A stretch of DNA of 64,000 nt from Prolixibacteraceae bacterium (GCA_019459525.1 JAIBEY010000072.1:1-64000), one strand, 5' to 3'; positions 27,378 through 37,770 are shown, counted from the first letter of the stretch. The notes: generated by a model from the sequence alone, not told the origin. Made by a program: numbers and translations.

Positions 27378-27564
27378 ATTGACCTCCTTTTTTTGTTAGT
27401 TGGTTTAAGTTTTAAATTTCGCCAATAGTTTTTTATAAACAAGCGTACTCAATTACTTTTAAATTAAAAAAAAAGAAATTCCTCTTTCTGGCCAGATTCT
27501 TTCGGCATTACTTTTGAAGTAACAATTTCGGGAGCCCAATCGTCTTACTTTAAACCCTACTGCT

Positions 27565-27960
27565 ATGAACCAAATGTTTACGCACGCACCGAAACGATTT
27601 ACTTTCTCCGGAAAACTTTTTTTTGCGATCATTTTAATGGTCGGCTTTTCTCAATGCCGGATGGATGAAGATATGAATTACCGGATACTGATTGATAACA
27701 ATTGTGATTTTGCCCTGAAAGTGTATTACGATAATCAGGATATTGAAACACATGAAGATGGCGTGGATGATTACACCGTCAGGGGTTCTGTTTCAATAGT
27801 TTTACCATACCAGCAGAAAGAAATTTATTCAAAATACACTTCTGTTTGGATTGAACCAGTCGATCAGGATGATTTGAAATCCCGTAAGTTTAGAAGTGTA
27901 AACGACGGTAGCTGGCGAAAGGTGGTGGATGTTTACGAGCAGGATTTTGATCTCAAATAA
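27565..27960 (+). CDS. Small hypothetical lipoprotein
   Basis: A 131-residue protein with a basic N-terminus, a hydrophobic stretch (LFFAIILMVGF) and a lipobox-like FSQC with the Cys at about 32. The mature part is acidic and beta-rich (NYRILIDNNCDFALKVYYDNQ, GSVSIVLPYQQKEIYSKYTSVWIEPV). No family is recognised. It is probably anchored in the periplasm or outer membrane. It stands alone, divergent from the phosphoesterase gene and convergent with the DHOD-like gene across a shared terminator. Confidence 0.7.
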   Translation: MNQMFTHAPKRFTFSGKLFFAIILMVGFSQCRMDEDMNYRILIDNNCDFALKVYYDNQDIETHEDGVDDYTVRGSVSIVLPYQQKEIYSKYTSVWIEPVDQDDLKSRKFRSVNDGSWRKVVDVYEQDFDLK

Positions 27961-27970
27961 ATTGATTCTA

Positions 27971-28012
27971 AAACAGAAAGACAGGATTCAAGCGAATCCT
28001 GTCTTTCTGTTT
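27971..28012. terminator. Bidirectional terminator
   Basis: A perfect 19-bp stem, AAACAGAAAGACAGGATTC with its complement, around the loop AAGC. It lies between two convergent genes (lipoprotein and DHOD-like), with A/T tracts on both sides, so it can act in both directions. Confidence 0.92.
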
Positions 28013-28029
28013 ACAGTTATAGTCCAACT

Positions 28030-29043
28030 CTAAACCATTGGATATTTTTTGAATATTTCTTCCGATTTAGCCAGAATATCAACGTATTGGGCACGCTGAT
28101 AAGTGAATGGATCTTTCAGGTTTTTTCGTGATAAATTTCCACGGAAATCATTCAGGTTTTTATACCCTTTTTTATTCATCCATGCCTGAATTTCAGTAAG
28201 TATGGTTTCCACGTAAGCAGGCTGATTTTTATAAATGGTTGAAACAATCTGCACTACATCTGCACCCGAAAGAATCAGGCGGATGACATCTTCAGCAGTA
28301 TAAATCCCGCGGCTGGCGCAGATACTGCCTTCAATGTTTCCATGAAGCAAGCCCACGTAACGCAACGAAAGATGATGGTCTCGCGACTGGGTTAATTCCC
28401 ATGGGAAATGAAATACTTCGTTTTCGATATCAATTTCGGGCTGGAAAAAGCGGTTGAACATTACAAATCCGTCAACGCCAGCTTCGTCGAGTTTCTTGAT
28501 AAAATTCAACGTATTGGTGTAGAATGGGCTTAACTTAACACTTACCGGAATTTTTACAGCATGTTTTACACTTTTTACAATCTGAAACTGCTTGTCTTCA
28601 ATCGAAGTGGCCCCAACTTCAAAATATCCCGGAGTTGCATAAAGGTTCAGTTCGAGCCCGTCAATACCCGTTGCTTCCAGTTCTTTGGCATATTCAACCC
28701 AGCTTGGTTCATAAATGGCATTTAAGCTGGCAAAAACCGGTACTGAAGTATGCTGTTTCAGTTTTTTCAGGTTGAAGAGATGCTCTTTTGGTCCGGCATG
28801 TTCAATGTCGGGGAAGATACGTCCCATTTCGGAGTTACGGTTGGCATATTCGTTTAACTCCTCGTCAAACTGAAGGCTTTCCAGTTGAATCTGTTCTTCG
28901 AAAAGTGACTTGTACACGATAGCGGCAATTCCGGCTTCTTCAAGCTCTTTAATTACTTCGGGTTTGGTTACGAGATTACTGGCGCCTAAAATCAACGGAT
29001 TTTTTAATTTGACGCCCATGTAGGTTGTTGATAAATCTGCCAT
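28030..29043 (-). CDS. Dihydroorotate dehydrogenase-like flavoprotein
   Basis: A 337-residue cytosolic TIM-barrel protein of the DHOD family. It starts MADLSTTYMGVKLKNPLILGASNL, followed by VYKSLFEEQ, GIDGLELNLYATPG, IPVSVKLSPFYTNTLNFIKKLDEAGVDGFVMFNR (FMN site) and GADVVQIVSTIYKN (FMN-phosphate site). It is annotated in many Bacteroidota as dihydroorotate dehydrogenase-like. It lacks clear class-1 active-site features, so pyrimidine synthesis is not assured. An alternative substrate such as a dihydropyrimidine is possible. Confidence 0.85.
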   Translation of the reverse strand: MADLSTTYMGVKLKNPLILGASNLVTKPEVIKELEEAGIAAIVYKSLFEEQIQLESLQFDEELNEYANRNSEMGRIFPDIEHAGPKEHLFNLKKLKQHTSVPVFASLNAIYEPSWVEYAKELEATGIDGLELNLYATPGYFEVGATSIEDKQFQIVKSVKHAVKIPVSVKLSPFYTNTLNFIKKLDEAGVDGFVMFNRFFQPEIDIENEVFHFPWELTQSRDHHLSLRYVGLLHGNIEGSICASRGIYTAEDVIRLILSGADVVQIVSTIYKNQPAYVETILTEIQAWMNKKGYKNLNDFRGNLSRKNLKDPFTYQRAQYVDILAKSEEIFKKYPMV

Positions 29044-29112
29044 ACTATTTGGTTTTAGTGTTGTAGTCTAATTCATAAACTCCTTTTGTGTCTTTTTTGT
29101 TCAGCAATACCG

Positions 29113-29148
29113 AAAAAAAGAAACCCCGAAGGTTCGGCTCCGGGGTTT
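29113..29148 (-). terminator. Terminator after hppA
   Basis: On the minus strand AAACCCCG and CGGGGTTT pair around a 12-nt loop, followed by CTTTTTTT. It lies 24 bp after the hppA stop and before the DHOD-like gene. Confidence 0.88.
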
Positions 29149-29171
29149 AAATGTACCTTAAATATTTTTGA

Positions 29172-31388
29172 TTACATCAAACTGTAGGCAACAGTTAATC
29201 CGGCCATTACGATAGATACCATACTCATCAATTTGATAAGAATGTTTAACGACGGGCCTGAAGTATCTTTGAATGGATCGCCAACAGTATCACCTACAAC
29301 CGTTGCTTTGTGATTGTCGGAACCCTTGCCGCCAAGGTGACCTTCTTCAACGTATTTTTTTGCATTATCCCATGCACCACCTGCATTGGCCATAAATACA
29401 GCCAAAACGAAGCCGGTACTTAAACCTCCGATAAGCAAGCCTAAAACACCACCTACACCCAAAATAACACCAACTGCAACCGGAGTTACAATGGCCAGGA
29501 TGGATGGAAACAACATTTCGCGTTGTGCGCCTTTCGTCGAAATTTCAACGCAACGTGCATAGTCAGGTTCGGCAGTACCTTCCATAATGCCGACTATTTC
29601 GCGGAACTGGCGGCGAACTTCGGCAACCATACTTTGAGCAGCACGACCAACAGCGTTCATGGTTAATCCACAAAACACAAATGCCATCATGGCGCCAATA
29701 AATATGCCTACCAGCACAATAGGATTCATCAATGTTACATTGTAATAAACCATAAAATCTTCGAACGAGGAAACTTTAATCTGATCGATATTCAACATTT
29801 CAGTTCCTACTTTTGCCAAACCGTCAACCGAAGCATGTGCAATACGTTCCAGTGCAATTTTAATTTCTTCGATATACGAAGCTAAAAGAGCCAACGCCGT
29901 TAATGCAGCCGAACCAATGGCAAACCCTTTACCTGTTGCAGCAGTTGTGTTCCCAAGAGCGTCCAACGCATCAGTTCGTTGACGGACTTCTTTTGGAAGT
30001 CCGCTCATTTCAGCATTACCACCTGCGTTGTCGGCAATCGGACCATAAGCATCTGTTGCTAAAGTGATTCCCAACGTGGAAAGCATGCCTACCGCAGCGA
30101 TACCAATGCCGTATAATCCTAAGGTAATATTTGCATTGAAGGACATTGTTAAAAAGTCGAACTGAGCAGCTAAAAATGCAAGTATAATGGCAAATGAAAT
30201 TGTGACAACAGGAATTGCTGTTGAAATCATTCCTAATCCAAGACCCGAAATAATTACTGTAGCCGGACCTGTTTGTGAACTTTCTGCCACTTTTTGGGTA
30301 GGGCGGTAGCTTTGAGACGTATAATATTCGGTAGCCTGACCAATAATAATACCGGCAGCAAGACCAACAATTACTGACAATGAAACACCAACCCAGTTTT
30401 CTATACCCAATGCCCAAAGAATTCCAAATGTTGAAACAGCAATAAGGGCAGAACTTACATTAACGCCCAAACCGAGTGATTTGAGCAAATCTTTCATTTT
30501 AGCGCCTTCTTTTGTTTTTACAAGGAAAATACCAATAATGGAAAGAACAACACCCACTGCAGCAATAAGCATAGGGGCAAAAACTGCTTTTAACTGCATT
30601 GTTTCGTTAGCAATAAATGCAGCGGCACCTAGCGCGGCAGTAGCCAAAATAGAGCCCGCATACGATTCGTACAAGTCAGCACCCATACCGGCAACGTCAC
30701 CAACGTTATCGCCTACATTGTCGGCAATTGTTGCTGGGTTGCGCGGATCATCTTCCGGAATTCCGGCTTCCACTTTACCTACTAAGTCAGCGCCAACATC
30801 GGCAGCTTTAGTGTAAATACCACCACCCACTCGGGCAAACAAGGCTTGTGTAGATGCTCCCATACCAAATGTAAGCATGGTAGTTGTGATGTAAATCAGT
30901 TTGTTATGCCCCACGCTGTCAACGAAATAATCCAGAATCAGGTACCAAACCGAAATGTCGAGTAAGGCAAGCCCAACAACGGTAAGTCCCATTACAGCAC
31001 CCGATCGGAAAGCAACTCTTAGCCCTTTGTTTAAAGACTCCTGAGCGGCAAAAGCTGTACGCGCTGAAGCATAGGTAGCTGTTTTCATGCCAAAGAAACC
31101 GGCTAAGCCTGAGAAAAAACCACCAGTCAAGAATGCAAAAGGTACCCAGTTGTTTTGCAGGTTGAAATAAGCCATTATCGCAAAAATTGCTGCAAGTACT
31201 ATAAATACAATAGTCACAACTTTGTACTGTTGTTTGAGGTAAGCCATTGCACCTTTCCGAACGTGTAAAGCAATTTTTTTCATCGTGTCGGTACCTTCGC
31301 TTTCCTTCATCATTTGCTTGAAGAAAAACCATGCAAAAGAAAGTGCCAAAATCGAACTGACGGGCACCAGCCAGAAAATAGAATTCAT
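29172..31388 (-). CDS. hppA: Membrane-bound ion-pumping pyrophosphatase (K+-dependent type)
   Basis: A 738-residue inner-membrane protein with about 16 transmembrane helices that couples PPi hydrolysis to Na+ and/or H+ export. Substrate-binding loops are clear: [39 protein letters not shown] (in the 190-230 region), [17 protein letters not shown] and the C-terminal [10 protein letters not shown] and [15 protein letters not shown]. The motif [12 protein letters not shown] has Ala where K+-independent enzymes have Lys, placing it in the K+-dependent group. Na+ versus H+ pumping cannot be settled by reading. A soluble PPase is also encoded at 49282-49944. Confidence 0.96.
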   Translation of the reverse strand: MNSIFWLVPVSSILALSFAWFFFKQMMKESEGTDTMKKIALHVRKGAMAYLKQQYKVVTIVFIVLAAIFAIMAYFNLQNNWVPFAFLTGGFFSGLAGFFGMKTATYASARTAFAAQESLNKGLRVAFRSGAVMGLTVVGLALLDISVWYLILDYFVDSVGHNKLIYITTTMLTFGMGASTQALFARVGGGIYTKAADVGADLVGKVEAGIPEDDPRNPATIADNVGDNVGDVAGMGADLYESYAGSILATAALGAAAFIANETMQLKAVFAPMLIAAVGVVLSIIGIFLVKTKEGAKMKDLLKSLGLGVNVSSALIAVSTFGILWALGIENWVGVSLSVIVGLAAGIIIGQATEYYTSQSYRPTQKVAESSQTGPATVIISGLGLGMISTAIPVVTISFAIILAFLAAQFDFLTMSFNANITLGLYGIGIAAVGMLSTLGITLATDAYGPIADNAGGNAEMSGLPKEVRQRTDALDALGNTTAATGKGFAIGSAALTALALLASYIEEIKIALERIAHASVDGLAKVGTEMLNIDQIKVSSFEDFMVYYNVTLMNPIVLVGIFIGAMMAFVFCGLTMNAVGRAAQSMVAEVRRQFREIVGIMEGTAEPDYARCVEISTKGAQREMLFPSILAIVTPVAVGVILGVGGVLGLLIGGLSTGFVLAVFMANAGGAWDNAKKYVEEGHLGGKGSDNHKATVVGDTVGDPFKDTSGPSLNILIKLMSMVSIVMAGLTVAYSLM

Positions 31389-31670
31389 AAATTTCGGGTT
31401 TTATGCAACCATGTTGCTGTTAGTTAATTGTGTTTTACGGTAAATTGGAAGTTCCTAAATTAAGAATTAATGCCGTGATTGATCTACATACATTAATGTT
31501 ATATGGCAGCCTCCCAATATTGCCTGAATGAAAGACAAAAGTAAAAATCACGATCAGTTTTTAGTATTTATTGTATTGTGGATAATAATTTGTAAACAAA
31601 TACTTAATATATGTGTCGATTTGAAATTTTGGGTGGAAGAAAAATAGTTTAAAGCCAAATGCCTTTTACC
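31389..31670. promoter_or_regulatory. Upstream region of hppA
   Basis: A minus-strand TACTTTTG (31543-31536) fits a -7 element for hppA, leaving a leader of about 140 nt. No matching -33 element was found. No gene or riboswitch fold was recognised. Confidence 0.35.
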
Positions 31671-32600
31671 TTATTTTTCGGCGGTAATTTCGGTTGACGA
31701 TTTCCTTATTCTTCTTTTTAGATTCAGAATTAACAAAGCCGATGCAATAAGTACCATTCCTAATATCGAAACAAAATCGGGCGCTTCATCAGGCAGGATC
31801 AACCAACTCAGGATTGCTCCTGAAACTGGAATCAGAAATTTCCAGATATTGAGTTCCGATACTTTAACCGCAGGCCTGCGGAGTAAGGTGTTCCAGATGG
31901 TAATAGCCGCGGCAGATAAAAAGCTTAGCCAGCCCAGGGCAAAAAAATATTCAGGAGGAAAAGACTGTTGAGGCAAACCTTCGAGGGGAAAGGAAATGAC
32001 CAGCAAGGATATGCCCCCAATGAAAAGTGATGATGAAGTTAAAACCATTGGAGATATGGTGTGTTTTTTTCGGGCAACAATAACATTGGTTATACCAGAG
32101 ACGAGATTGTTGAGAAGAAGAAAAACTACGCCGGTCAACGTTATTTCCGCGCCTGAAGGAAGGGTTTCGCGACCCAAAGTGATTACTGCAACGCCCAGAA
32201 TGCCGAGAACAATACTGCCGGTTTTAAACCAGTCCATCCGGTCGCCCGAAATAGTGAAATGCGCCACCAGCGCCACGAATAAAGGTGATGATCCAACAAT
32301 CATGGCAGAGATTGATGCCGGAACCAGGTTGACTCCCATGTAGAACAGCGAATATTGAAGAATAACCTGTAAAAAGGCAATCAGAAGGACATATGCGAAG
32401 TTTTCCTTTACTTCTTTGCTGAATTTGCCGGGATTATTGATTAAGGGGAAAAGCATCAGTCCGGCCAATATAAAACGGACGCCGGCAAACTGAAGCGGGC
32501 TGTGGTATTTTAACCCGATTTTTACGCCAACAAACGCTGATGCCCATAACAAACAGGCAATAATGGCCAAAAATGTAGTTTGTGAAAGGTATTTTTTCAT
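31671..32600 (-). CDS. EamA/DMT-family transporter
   Basis: A 309-residue inner-membrane protein with ten predicted helices in two EamA repeats. Repeat 1 (about 10-135) has LLWASAFVGVKIGLKYHSPLQFAGVRFILAGL. Repeat 2 (about 155-295) has LLLNNLVSGITNVIVARK and SELNIWKFLIPVSGAILSWLILPDEAP. The family exports amino acids and other metabolites; no substrate can be assigned. It stands alone between hppA and the glycogen cluster. Confidence 0.9.
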   Translation of the reverse strand: MKKYLSQTTFLAIIACLLWASAFVGVKIGLKYHSPLQFAGVRFILAGLMLFPLINNPGKFSKEVKENFAYVLLIAFLQVILQYSLFYMGVNLVPASISAMIVGSSPLFVALVAHFTISGDRMDWFKTGSIVLGILGVAVITLGRETLPSGAEITLTGVVFLLLNNLVSGITNVIVARKKHTISPMVLTSSSLFIGGISLLVISFPLEGLPQQSFPPEYFFALGWLSFLSAAAITIWNTLLRRPAVKVSELNIWKFLIPVSGAILSWLILPDEAPDFVSILGMVLIASALLILNLKRRIRKSSTEITAEK

Positions 32601-32680
32601 TCCGGTGAATCAGATTGCAAAGGTGCAGATAAAAGTCTATACAACCATTCCATCTTTCAAAAAGGAGATGGAATCCCGAA

Positions 32681-32733
32681 CCGCATAAAAATAAGAAAGA
32701 CAGCTTTTAGCTGTCTTTCTTATTTTTATGCGG
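32681..32733 (-). terminator. Terminator after glgP, 24-bp perfect stem
   Basis: The arms 32681-32704 and 32710-32733 are perfectly complementary (24 bp, CCGCATAAAAATAAGAAAGA and onward) around the loop TTTTA. The stem lies just after the glgP stop. It is unusually long for a simple terminator and contains its own T-rich strand. Confidence 0.8.
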
Positions 32734-32737
32734 GAGT

Positions 32738-35275
32738 TTAAATCCATTTTAAATAATGAAAGTCTTGACGGTGAGGTAATTCCTTGTTTTTGGGATACAT
32801 CCGTATGGCATATCCAAATGCACCGGCATCCATCAGGTGAAGGTTGAGTTTGTAGGTAACTACTGTTTGGTCAACCTTATCTACTTCAAACTGCAAACAC
32901 TCAATTAAGGTGGGGTTGTTATCTTTCCCATTTTCGGTAATTACCATTTCAACGCCAACTTCTTCCGGCTTCAACCCTTTCAGGTCAACAGTTACCAGGG
33001 CCGGATATTCTTCACCAATCTTTAACACATTGGCAATCCCATCGGTAATCTGGACATTTTTTACTTCAATCTGGCTCCACAGTGCCGAAACACCTGATTT
33101 CCACTGGGCAATTTCTTTGGCCAATTTATAATCCGAGACGATTAAACGTGCAGCACGGTCGGCCTGCGGTTTATAGAAACGGTCCTGATAATCGCGAATC
33201 ATGCGGGCAGTGGTAAAATTGGGAGCCACCTGTGCAAAGGTATTTTTAATATATGAAACCCATTTTTCAGGTATTCCATCCCGGTTTCGGGTATAGAAAG
33301 CCGGTAATATTTCTTCTTCAAAAATATTGTAAATGGTTTCAGCATCCAGTTCGTCCTGAAGATCGTTGACATCATAAGCGTTTTCCTGAGAAAGCGCCCA
33401 TCCTGCATCTTTCTTGTATCCTTCCACCCACCATCCGTCTAGTACAGAGAAGTGAATGGTTCCGTTCATCACCCCTTTTTCTCCGCTGGTCCCTGATGCT
33501 TCCAATGGCCGGGTTGGGGTATTCATCCAAATATCAACACCTTGCAGCATCATCTTGGCCAGGTTCATGTCGTAGTTCTGAACAAACAGAATCTTTCCGG
33601 CAAATTCGGGCCGTTTCGAAATTTCAACAATGTGTTTAATCAGGTCCTGACCAGCTTTGTCGGCTGGGTGAGCTTTCCCGGCGAAAATAAATTGCACCGG
33701 ACGCGCAGGATCGTTAACCAGTTTCGATAAACGATCGAGGTTGCGGAATAATAGATGTGCCCTTTTATAGGTTGCAAAACGTCGGGCAAATCCGATAGTC
33801 AGGGCATATGGATTAAGCTTGCCTAAAACTTCGGAAATTAATTTCGGATTTTCGTTACGTTTAATCCAACTGCTTGTAAACCGTTGTTTGATATACCCAA
33901 TCGTTTTTAGCCGAAGGGTTTGTTTCATGTTCCAGATTTCTTCGTCAGGAATTTTATAAATTCGTTCCCATGCGTCAAAATCGAGCTGGTCTTCCGGAAA
34001 ATTCTTTCCAAAATATTTCTGATGTATTTCTTTCCATTCCTTGGCGGCCCAGGTTGAATAATGAACTCCATTGGTTACATAGCCCACTTCCAGTTCTTCC
34101 GGAAGAAATCCTTTGTATAAAGGACTTAGCACATCTTTCGAAACCTCGCCATGCAACATACTCACCCCATTTATCCCAACCGAAAGGTTACAGGCCAGGT
34201 AGCTCATGTTGAAATGGTCTTCGTAAATTTCGGCTTTACCCAGGTTTACAAATTCGTCCCAGCTAATTCCGATTCTTTCCGGATATTTGTGCATGTAATG
34301 TTTAAACATGTCCTGATGGAAGGCATCGTGACCGGCTGGCACTGGTGTATGTGTAGTGAAAAGCGTTGAGGCCCTGACAACTTCTTTGGCTTCAGCATAT
34401 TTTAAACTTTTTTCTGAAACAAGATCAGACATTCTTTCCAACCCAATCATGGCGGCATGACCTTCGTTGCAGTGGTAAATCTCGGTTTCAATTCCCAGTT
34501 TCTTTAGCGCACGGATACCTCCAAGCCCGAGAAGCATTTCCTGTTTCAGGCGGTTTTCGTTGTCACCACCATACAAATGGTGAGTCACAAAACGATCTTC
34601 GTCCGAGTTGGCTTCAAAATCAGTATCAAGCAGGTAAAGTTTAATCGACCCGATATTAACCTGCCACACACGGGCTGTTAATTCGCGTCCGGGGTAGGTA
34701 ACCTGAACCGAAACCCAATTGCCATTGCTGTCGTAGGCTGGCTGTACCGGTATTTTTGAGAATTGCTGCGCATCGTATTGCGACAACTGTTCCCCGTTGT
34801 TCGAAATGTTTTGGCGGAAATAGCCGTAGCGGTACAACAAACCCACGCCAACCAGGTTAACTTTCGAGTCGCTGGCTTCTTTCAGGTAATCGCCTGCCAG
34901 TATGCCAAGTCCTCCTGAAAAAATCTTCAGGCTGTCGTGCAACCCATATTCCATGCTGAAATAGGCGATTGACGGGCCTTTCAGTTCTTTCCTGTTTTCG
35001 AGATATTTGTGCAGCGATGTGGATACCTGATTCATCCGCAGGATAAATTCGTCGTCGTTCTCCAGTTCAAGAAAACGCTGGTAATTTACTTCTTCCAATA
35101 AAAGGATCGGATTGTGTTCGCTTTTTTCCCAAATATCGGTATCGATGTATTGAAAAAGGTCACGAGCTTCTGTATTCCATACCCACCACAAATTGCGGCT
35201 TATTTCTTTAAGCTGAGTCAGCTTTTCAGGAATGTTTGACTCAACAAATAATTTTTTCCAGATTGGTTGTTCCAC
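32738..35275 (-). CDS. glgP: Alpha-glucan (glycogen) phosphorylase, GT35
   Basis: An 845-residue cytosolic enzyme releasing glucose-1-phosphate from glycogen or maltodextrins. It belongs to the short bacterial/archaeal phosphorylase type with an N-terminal helical domain (LKEISRNLWWVWNTEARDLF, about 20-45). The following body has AYFSMEYGLHDSLKIFSGGLGILAGDYLKEASD (about 105-135) and HCNEGHAAM. The PLP-lysine block EASGTSGEKGVMNGTIHFSV (about 590-610) keeps the Lys. It is the most downstream gene of the minus-strand glycogen cluster, 174 bp after the glycosyltransferase gene. Confidence 0.95.
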   Translation of the reverse strand: MEQPIWKKLFVESNIPEKLTQLKEISRNLWWVWNTEARDLFQYIDTDIWEKSEHNPILLLEEVNYQRFLELENDDEFILRMNQVSTSLHKYLENRKELKGPSIAYFSMEYGLHDSLKIFSGGLGILAGDYLKEASDSKVNLVGVGLLYRYGYFRQNISNNGEQLSQYDAQQFSKIPVQPAYDSNGNWVSVQVTYPGRELTARVWQVNIGSIKLYLLDTDFEANSDEDRFVTHHLYGGDNENRLKQEMLLGLGGIRALKKLGIETEIYHCNEGHAAMIGLERMSDLVSEKSLKYAEAKEVVRASTLFTTHTPVPAGHDAFHQDMFKHYMHKYPERIGISWDEFVNLGKAEIYEDHFNMSYLACNLSVGINGVSMLHGEVSKDVLSPLYKGFLPEELEVGYVTNGVHYSTWAAKEWKEIHQKYFGKNFPEDQLDFDAWERIYKIPDEEIWNMKQTLRLKTIGYIKQRFTSSWIKRNENPKLISEVLGKLNPYALTIGFARRFATYKRAHLLFRNLDRLSKLVNDPARPVQFIFAGKAHPADKAGQDLIKHIVEISKRPEFAGKILFVQNYDMNLAKMMLQGVDIWMNTPTRPLEASGTSGEKGVMNGTIHFSVLDGWWVEGYKKDAGWALSQENAYDVNDLQDELDAETIYNIFEEEILPAFYTRNRDGIPEKWVSYIKNTFAQVAPNFTTARMIRDYQDRFYKPQADRAARLIVSDYKLAKEIAQWKSGVSALWSQIEVKNVQITDGIANVLKIGEEYPALVTVDLKGLKPEEVGVEMVITENGKDNNPTLIECLQFEVDKVDQTVVTYKLNLHLMDAGAFGYAIRMYPKNKELPHRQDFHYLKWI

Positions 35276-35449
35276 GATGATATGTTTTATTTTTCTATAT
35301 CTAACTATTCAGGTGTTTTCTATCTGCCTGTTTTTCTGTTAAATCGCATTAGATTCAAAGAAACAAAAGAAGTCAAAAAAATATTTAAACGAAATATTTA
35401 ATGTAAAATGGACGTTAAATCTTCGGTAATTCTTTATTGAGCAGTGCCG

Positions 35450-36760
35450 TTAGACTTCTTCCGCTCCGGGATTACCGTCAGTTAATTCAACATAGATATT
35501 CCGAATTTGTTTTGCTGCGTTTTGCCACTTCAGTTTTGCCACTTCCTGTTTCCCTTGTTTCCGCAGTTTATCCGAACGTTCTTTATCGCTCAATAGGCTA
35601 AGGGTGGCTTCTGCTATGGCGTTTACATCCCAGTAATCAATTTTTATTACGTTCCGGAGAATTTCGGAAGCGCCGCTTTGTTTGGAAACAATTACCGGAA
35701 CCGCAGCCTGCATGGCTTCCAGCGCGACAATCCCGAATGGTTCTGACACAGATGGCATAATAAAAACGTTGGTTTGCCGAAAGAGCTCAGTAACTTCGTG
35801 GTCGCGAATAAAACCTGGGAAACTAAACCAGGCAGAAAGGTTTAATTCGGCAACCCGATTGATCATTGCATTTTGCAGATCGCCTTTGCCAGCCATCACA
35901 AACCGTACATTTCCCATCTTTTGAAGTACCAGGCTGGCGGCCTCGATAAAGTATTCGGGCCCTTTTTGCATGGTTATCCGGCCTAAAAAAGTAACGATTT
36001 TCTCATTCCCCGATTTTTTAGGTTTCAGCCTTTCCCTATAACCAACCGGTTCAACGGCATTGTAAATGGTGCTTATTTTTTCGGGCGCGATAGAATAATT
36101 CCCGATCAGGATATTTCGGGTCAAATGGCTAACCGCTATGACCTGTTTGGCCGCCATCAATCCGTCTTTTTCGATCGCGCAGATTGCCGGGTTTACATGC
36201 AGTCCGCTCCGGTCGAATTCGGTGGAATGCATATGAACCACCAGTGGCTTGCCCGATATGCGCTGGGCTGCGATTCCTGCCGGAAAAGTCATCCAATCGT
36301 GCACGTGGATGACATCAAACTTCAGCTCGCGTGCAAGTGTTTCGGCAACAAGGCTATAATAGCGGATCTCCTGAAAAAGCGTTTGGCCGTAATCGCCGCC
36401 GAAAATAAATTTCCCTTCCGGATCAACTTCTGCCAGTCGTTTTTCACCGGTAGTAACTTTTGACTTTAATTCGTAAAACTCGCTGGTACCCAGGTAAGGG
36501 ATCAATCCGGCATGCAGTTCGTAATATTCAATTTTTGAATCGGTATCCGGAAACTGAACCTGTTTATGAATGACAGGGACTTCGCCAGCGCCCAGCAGTG
36601 TAATTCCCGGCAGATCTTCGTCTCCCCATGCTTTGGGCACCACGAATGTTATTTCAACATCTTTGAATTGTGCCAATGCCTTGGTCAGTCCGTAGCAGGC
36701 CGTGCCTAATCCCCCGGATATATGCGGCGGAAATTCCCACCCAAACATGAGCACTTTCAT
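35450..36760 (-). CDS. Glycosyltransferase, GT4/GT5-like (probable glycogen synthase)
   Basis: A 436-residue GT-B enzyme starting MKVLMFGWEFPPHISGGLGTACYGL, the nucleotide-sugar synthase signature K-x-G-G-L-type loop. FDVIHVHDWMTFPAGIAA is at about 145. The C-terminal Rossmann half has VTFLGRITMQKGPEYFIEAA and the E-x7-E block SVSEPFGIVALEAMQAAVPVI (about 345-365). Flanked by glgP and glgB, it most likely elongates alpha-1,4-glucan. Such proteins replace classical GlgA in many Bacteroidota. The donor (ADP- or UDP-glucose) is not readable. Its start overlaps the stop of the GSCFA gene by 4 bp. Confidence 0.88.
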   Translation of the reverse strand: MKVLMFGWEFPPHISGGLGTACYGLTKALAQFKDVEITFVVPKAWGDEDLPGITLLGAGEVPVIHKQVQFPDTDSKIEYYELHAGLIPYLGTSEFYELKSKVTTGEKRLAEVDPEGKFIFGGDYGQTLFQEIRYYSLVAETLARELKFDVIHVHDWMTFPAGIAAQRISGKPLVVHMHSTEFDRSGLHVNPAICAIEKDGLMAAKQVIAVSHLTRNILIGNYSIAPEKISTIYNAVEPVGYRERLKPKKSGNEKIVTFLGRITMQKGPEYFIEAASLVLQKMGNVRFVMAGKGDLQNAMINRVAELNLSAWFSFPGFIRDHEVTELFRQTNVFIMPSVSEPFGIVALEAMQAAVPVIVSKQSGASEILRNVIKIDYWDVNAIAEATLSLLSDKERSDKLRKQGKQEVAKLKWQNAAKQIRNIYVELTDGNPGAEEV

Positions 36761-37770
36761 AAATTTCGGTCATTTTTAAATAGAGCCAGTTCCCTTTCAA
36801 AATGAGACACTTCCGCAGAAAAATCGAGATACGGATACTGTTTGATCAACTGATTGATTTGAAGTAGGTTTTGCTGAATAAATTTTTTGAACGCTACCGT
36901 TTTTGGATTAACCGGACGGTGCTCAAATGCTTTTCTTATTTTCAGGACACTTTTCGAAACGGTATCGCTTTTTTTAGAGAGCATCACTTTACTAAACTTG
37001 TCGAAAATATAGTCAGTGGCTACCGGGCTTAAATGAAGCATGTCTTCGGCATAAAAACGGTAATCACGCAATTCGTCCATCATAATTTCGTACGATGGAA
37101 AATATCCGCAAACCCGGTTTCCAAACCCTGTTATTAACCGATCAACAGAAAGCAGCAAGGTGGCTTTGCTTACCTGGTTTTCAATGGCTCCGTCTTTCCA
37201 GTGCCTAATCGGACTAACCGTAAAAATGACTTTCATTGCCGGATTAATTTTCCAGATTTGCTCCAGCAATTCGCGGTACGTTTCTGTAATTTCAGAAACC
37301 CCCAGCCTGAACCGTTTAAATTCCGATGCAGGTACTTTGTGGCAGTTGGAAACTATTTCCCCGGTTTCTTTGAATTCATAAACCCAAGCTGTGCCAAAGG
37401 TTATGATCAGAAAATCGGCTGTTTTCATGAATTCGTGCGACGACAGAATTCGGCTGTTTATCTTTTTCAGGGCAATTTGGCGATCGGTATCAGAAAATCG
37501 GCTGTGGTGGTAAAAACTGTTCCACAAACCCTGATCGTTGAACAGATCACCTTCAGTAAAAATACGTTTTTGGAGCAAGATTTTCAGGCTGTTGGCAATC
37601 GACTCCGGATTATACAGAATGCCAAACGGATTCATATCCAGTTTGAATTTAAGGTCGATCAACTTTTGCCCGATATTCTCCGAAAAGCAAGAGCCCATGA
37701 GCATCATACTCTTCGAATAATCCATTTTCCAAGGAAATTCTGGGATTTGTATTTCTGTAAAAAAGGACAT
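36757..37770 (-). CDS. GSCFA-domain protein
   Basis: A 337-residue cytosolic protein of the GSCFA family (DUF family PF08885), named for the motif seen here as MLMGSCFSENIGQKL (about 24-38). Other family blocks are NPFGILYNPESI, LIITFGTAWVYE and FTVSPIRHWKDGA followed by HLSPVATDYIF. The arrangement (Ser in a G-S-C block, a G-T-A block and a D-x-x-H-like end) resembles SGNH/GDSL hydrolases. ATG 37770 is taken as start; an upstream in-frame ATG at 37794 is possible. It overlaps the glycosyltransferase gene by 4 bp and follows glgB by 60 bp, tying it to glycogen metabolism. The reaction is unknown. Confidence 0.88.
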   Translation of the reverse strand: MSFFTEIQIPEFPWKMDYSKSMMLMGSCFSENIGQKLIDLKFKLDMNPFGILYNPESIANSLKILLQKRIFTEGDLFNDQGLWNSFYHHSRFSDTDRQIALKKINSRILSSHEFMKTADFLIITFGTAWVYEFKETGEIVSNCHKVPASEFKRFRLGVSEITETYRELLEQIWKINPAMKVIFTVSPIRHWKDGAIENQVSKATLLLSVDRLITGFGNRVCGYFPSYEIMMDELRDYRFYAEDMLHLSPVATDYIFDKFSKVMLSKKSDTVSKSVLKIRKAFEHRPVNPKTVAFKKFIQQNLLQINQLIKQYPYLDFSAEVSHFERELALFKNDRNL

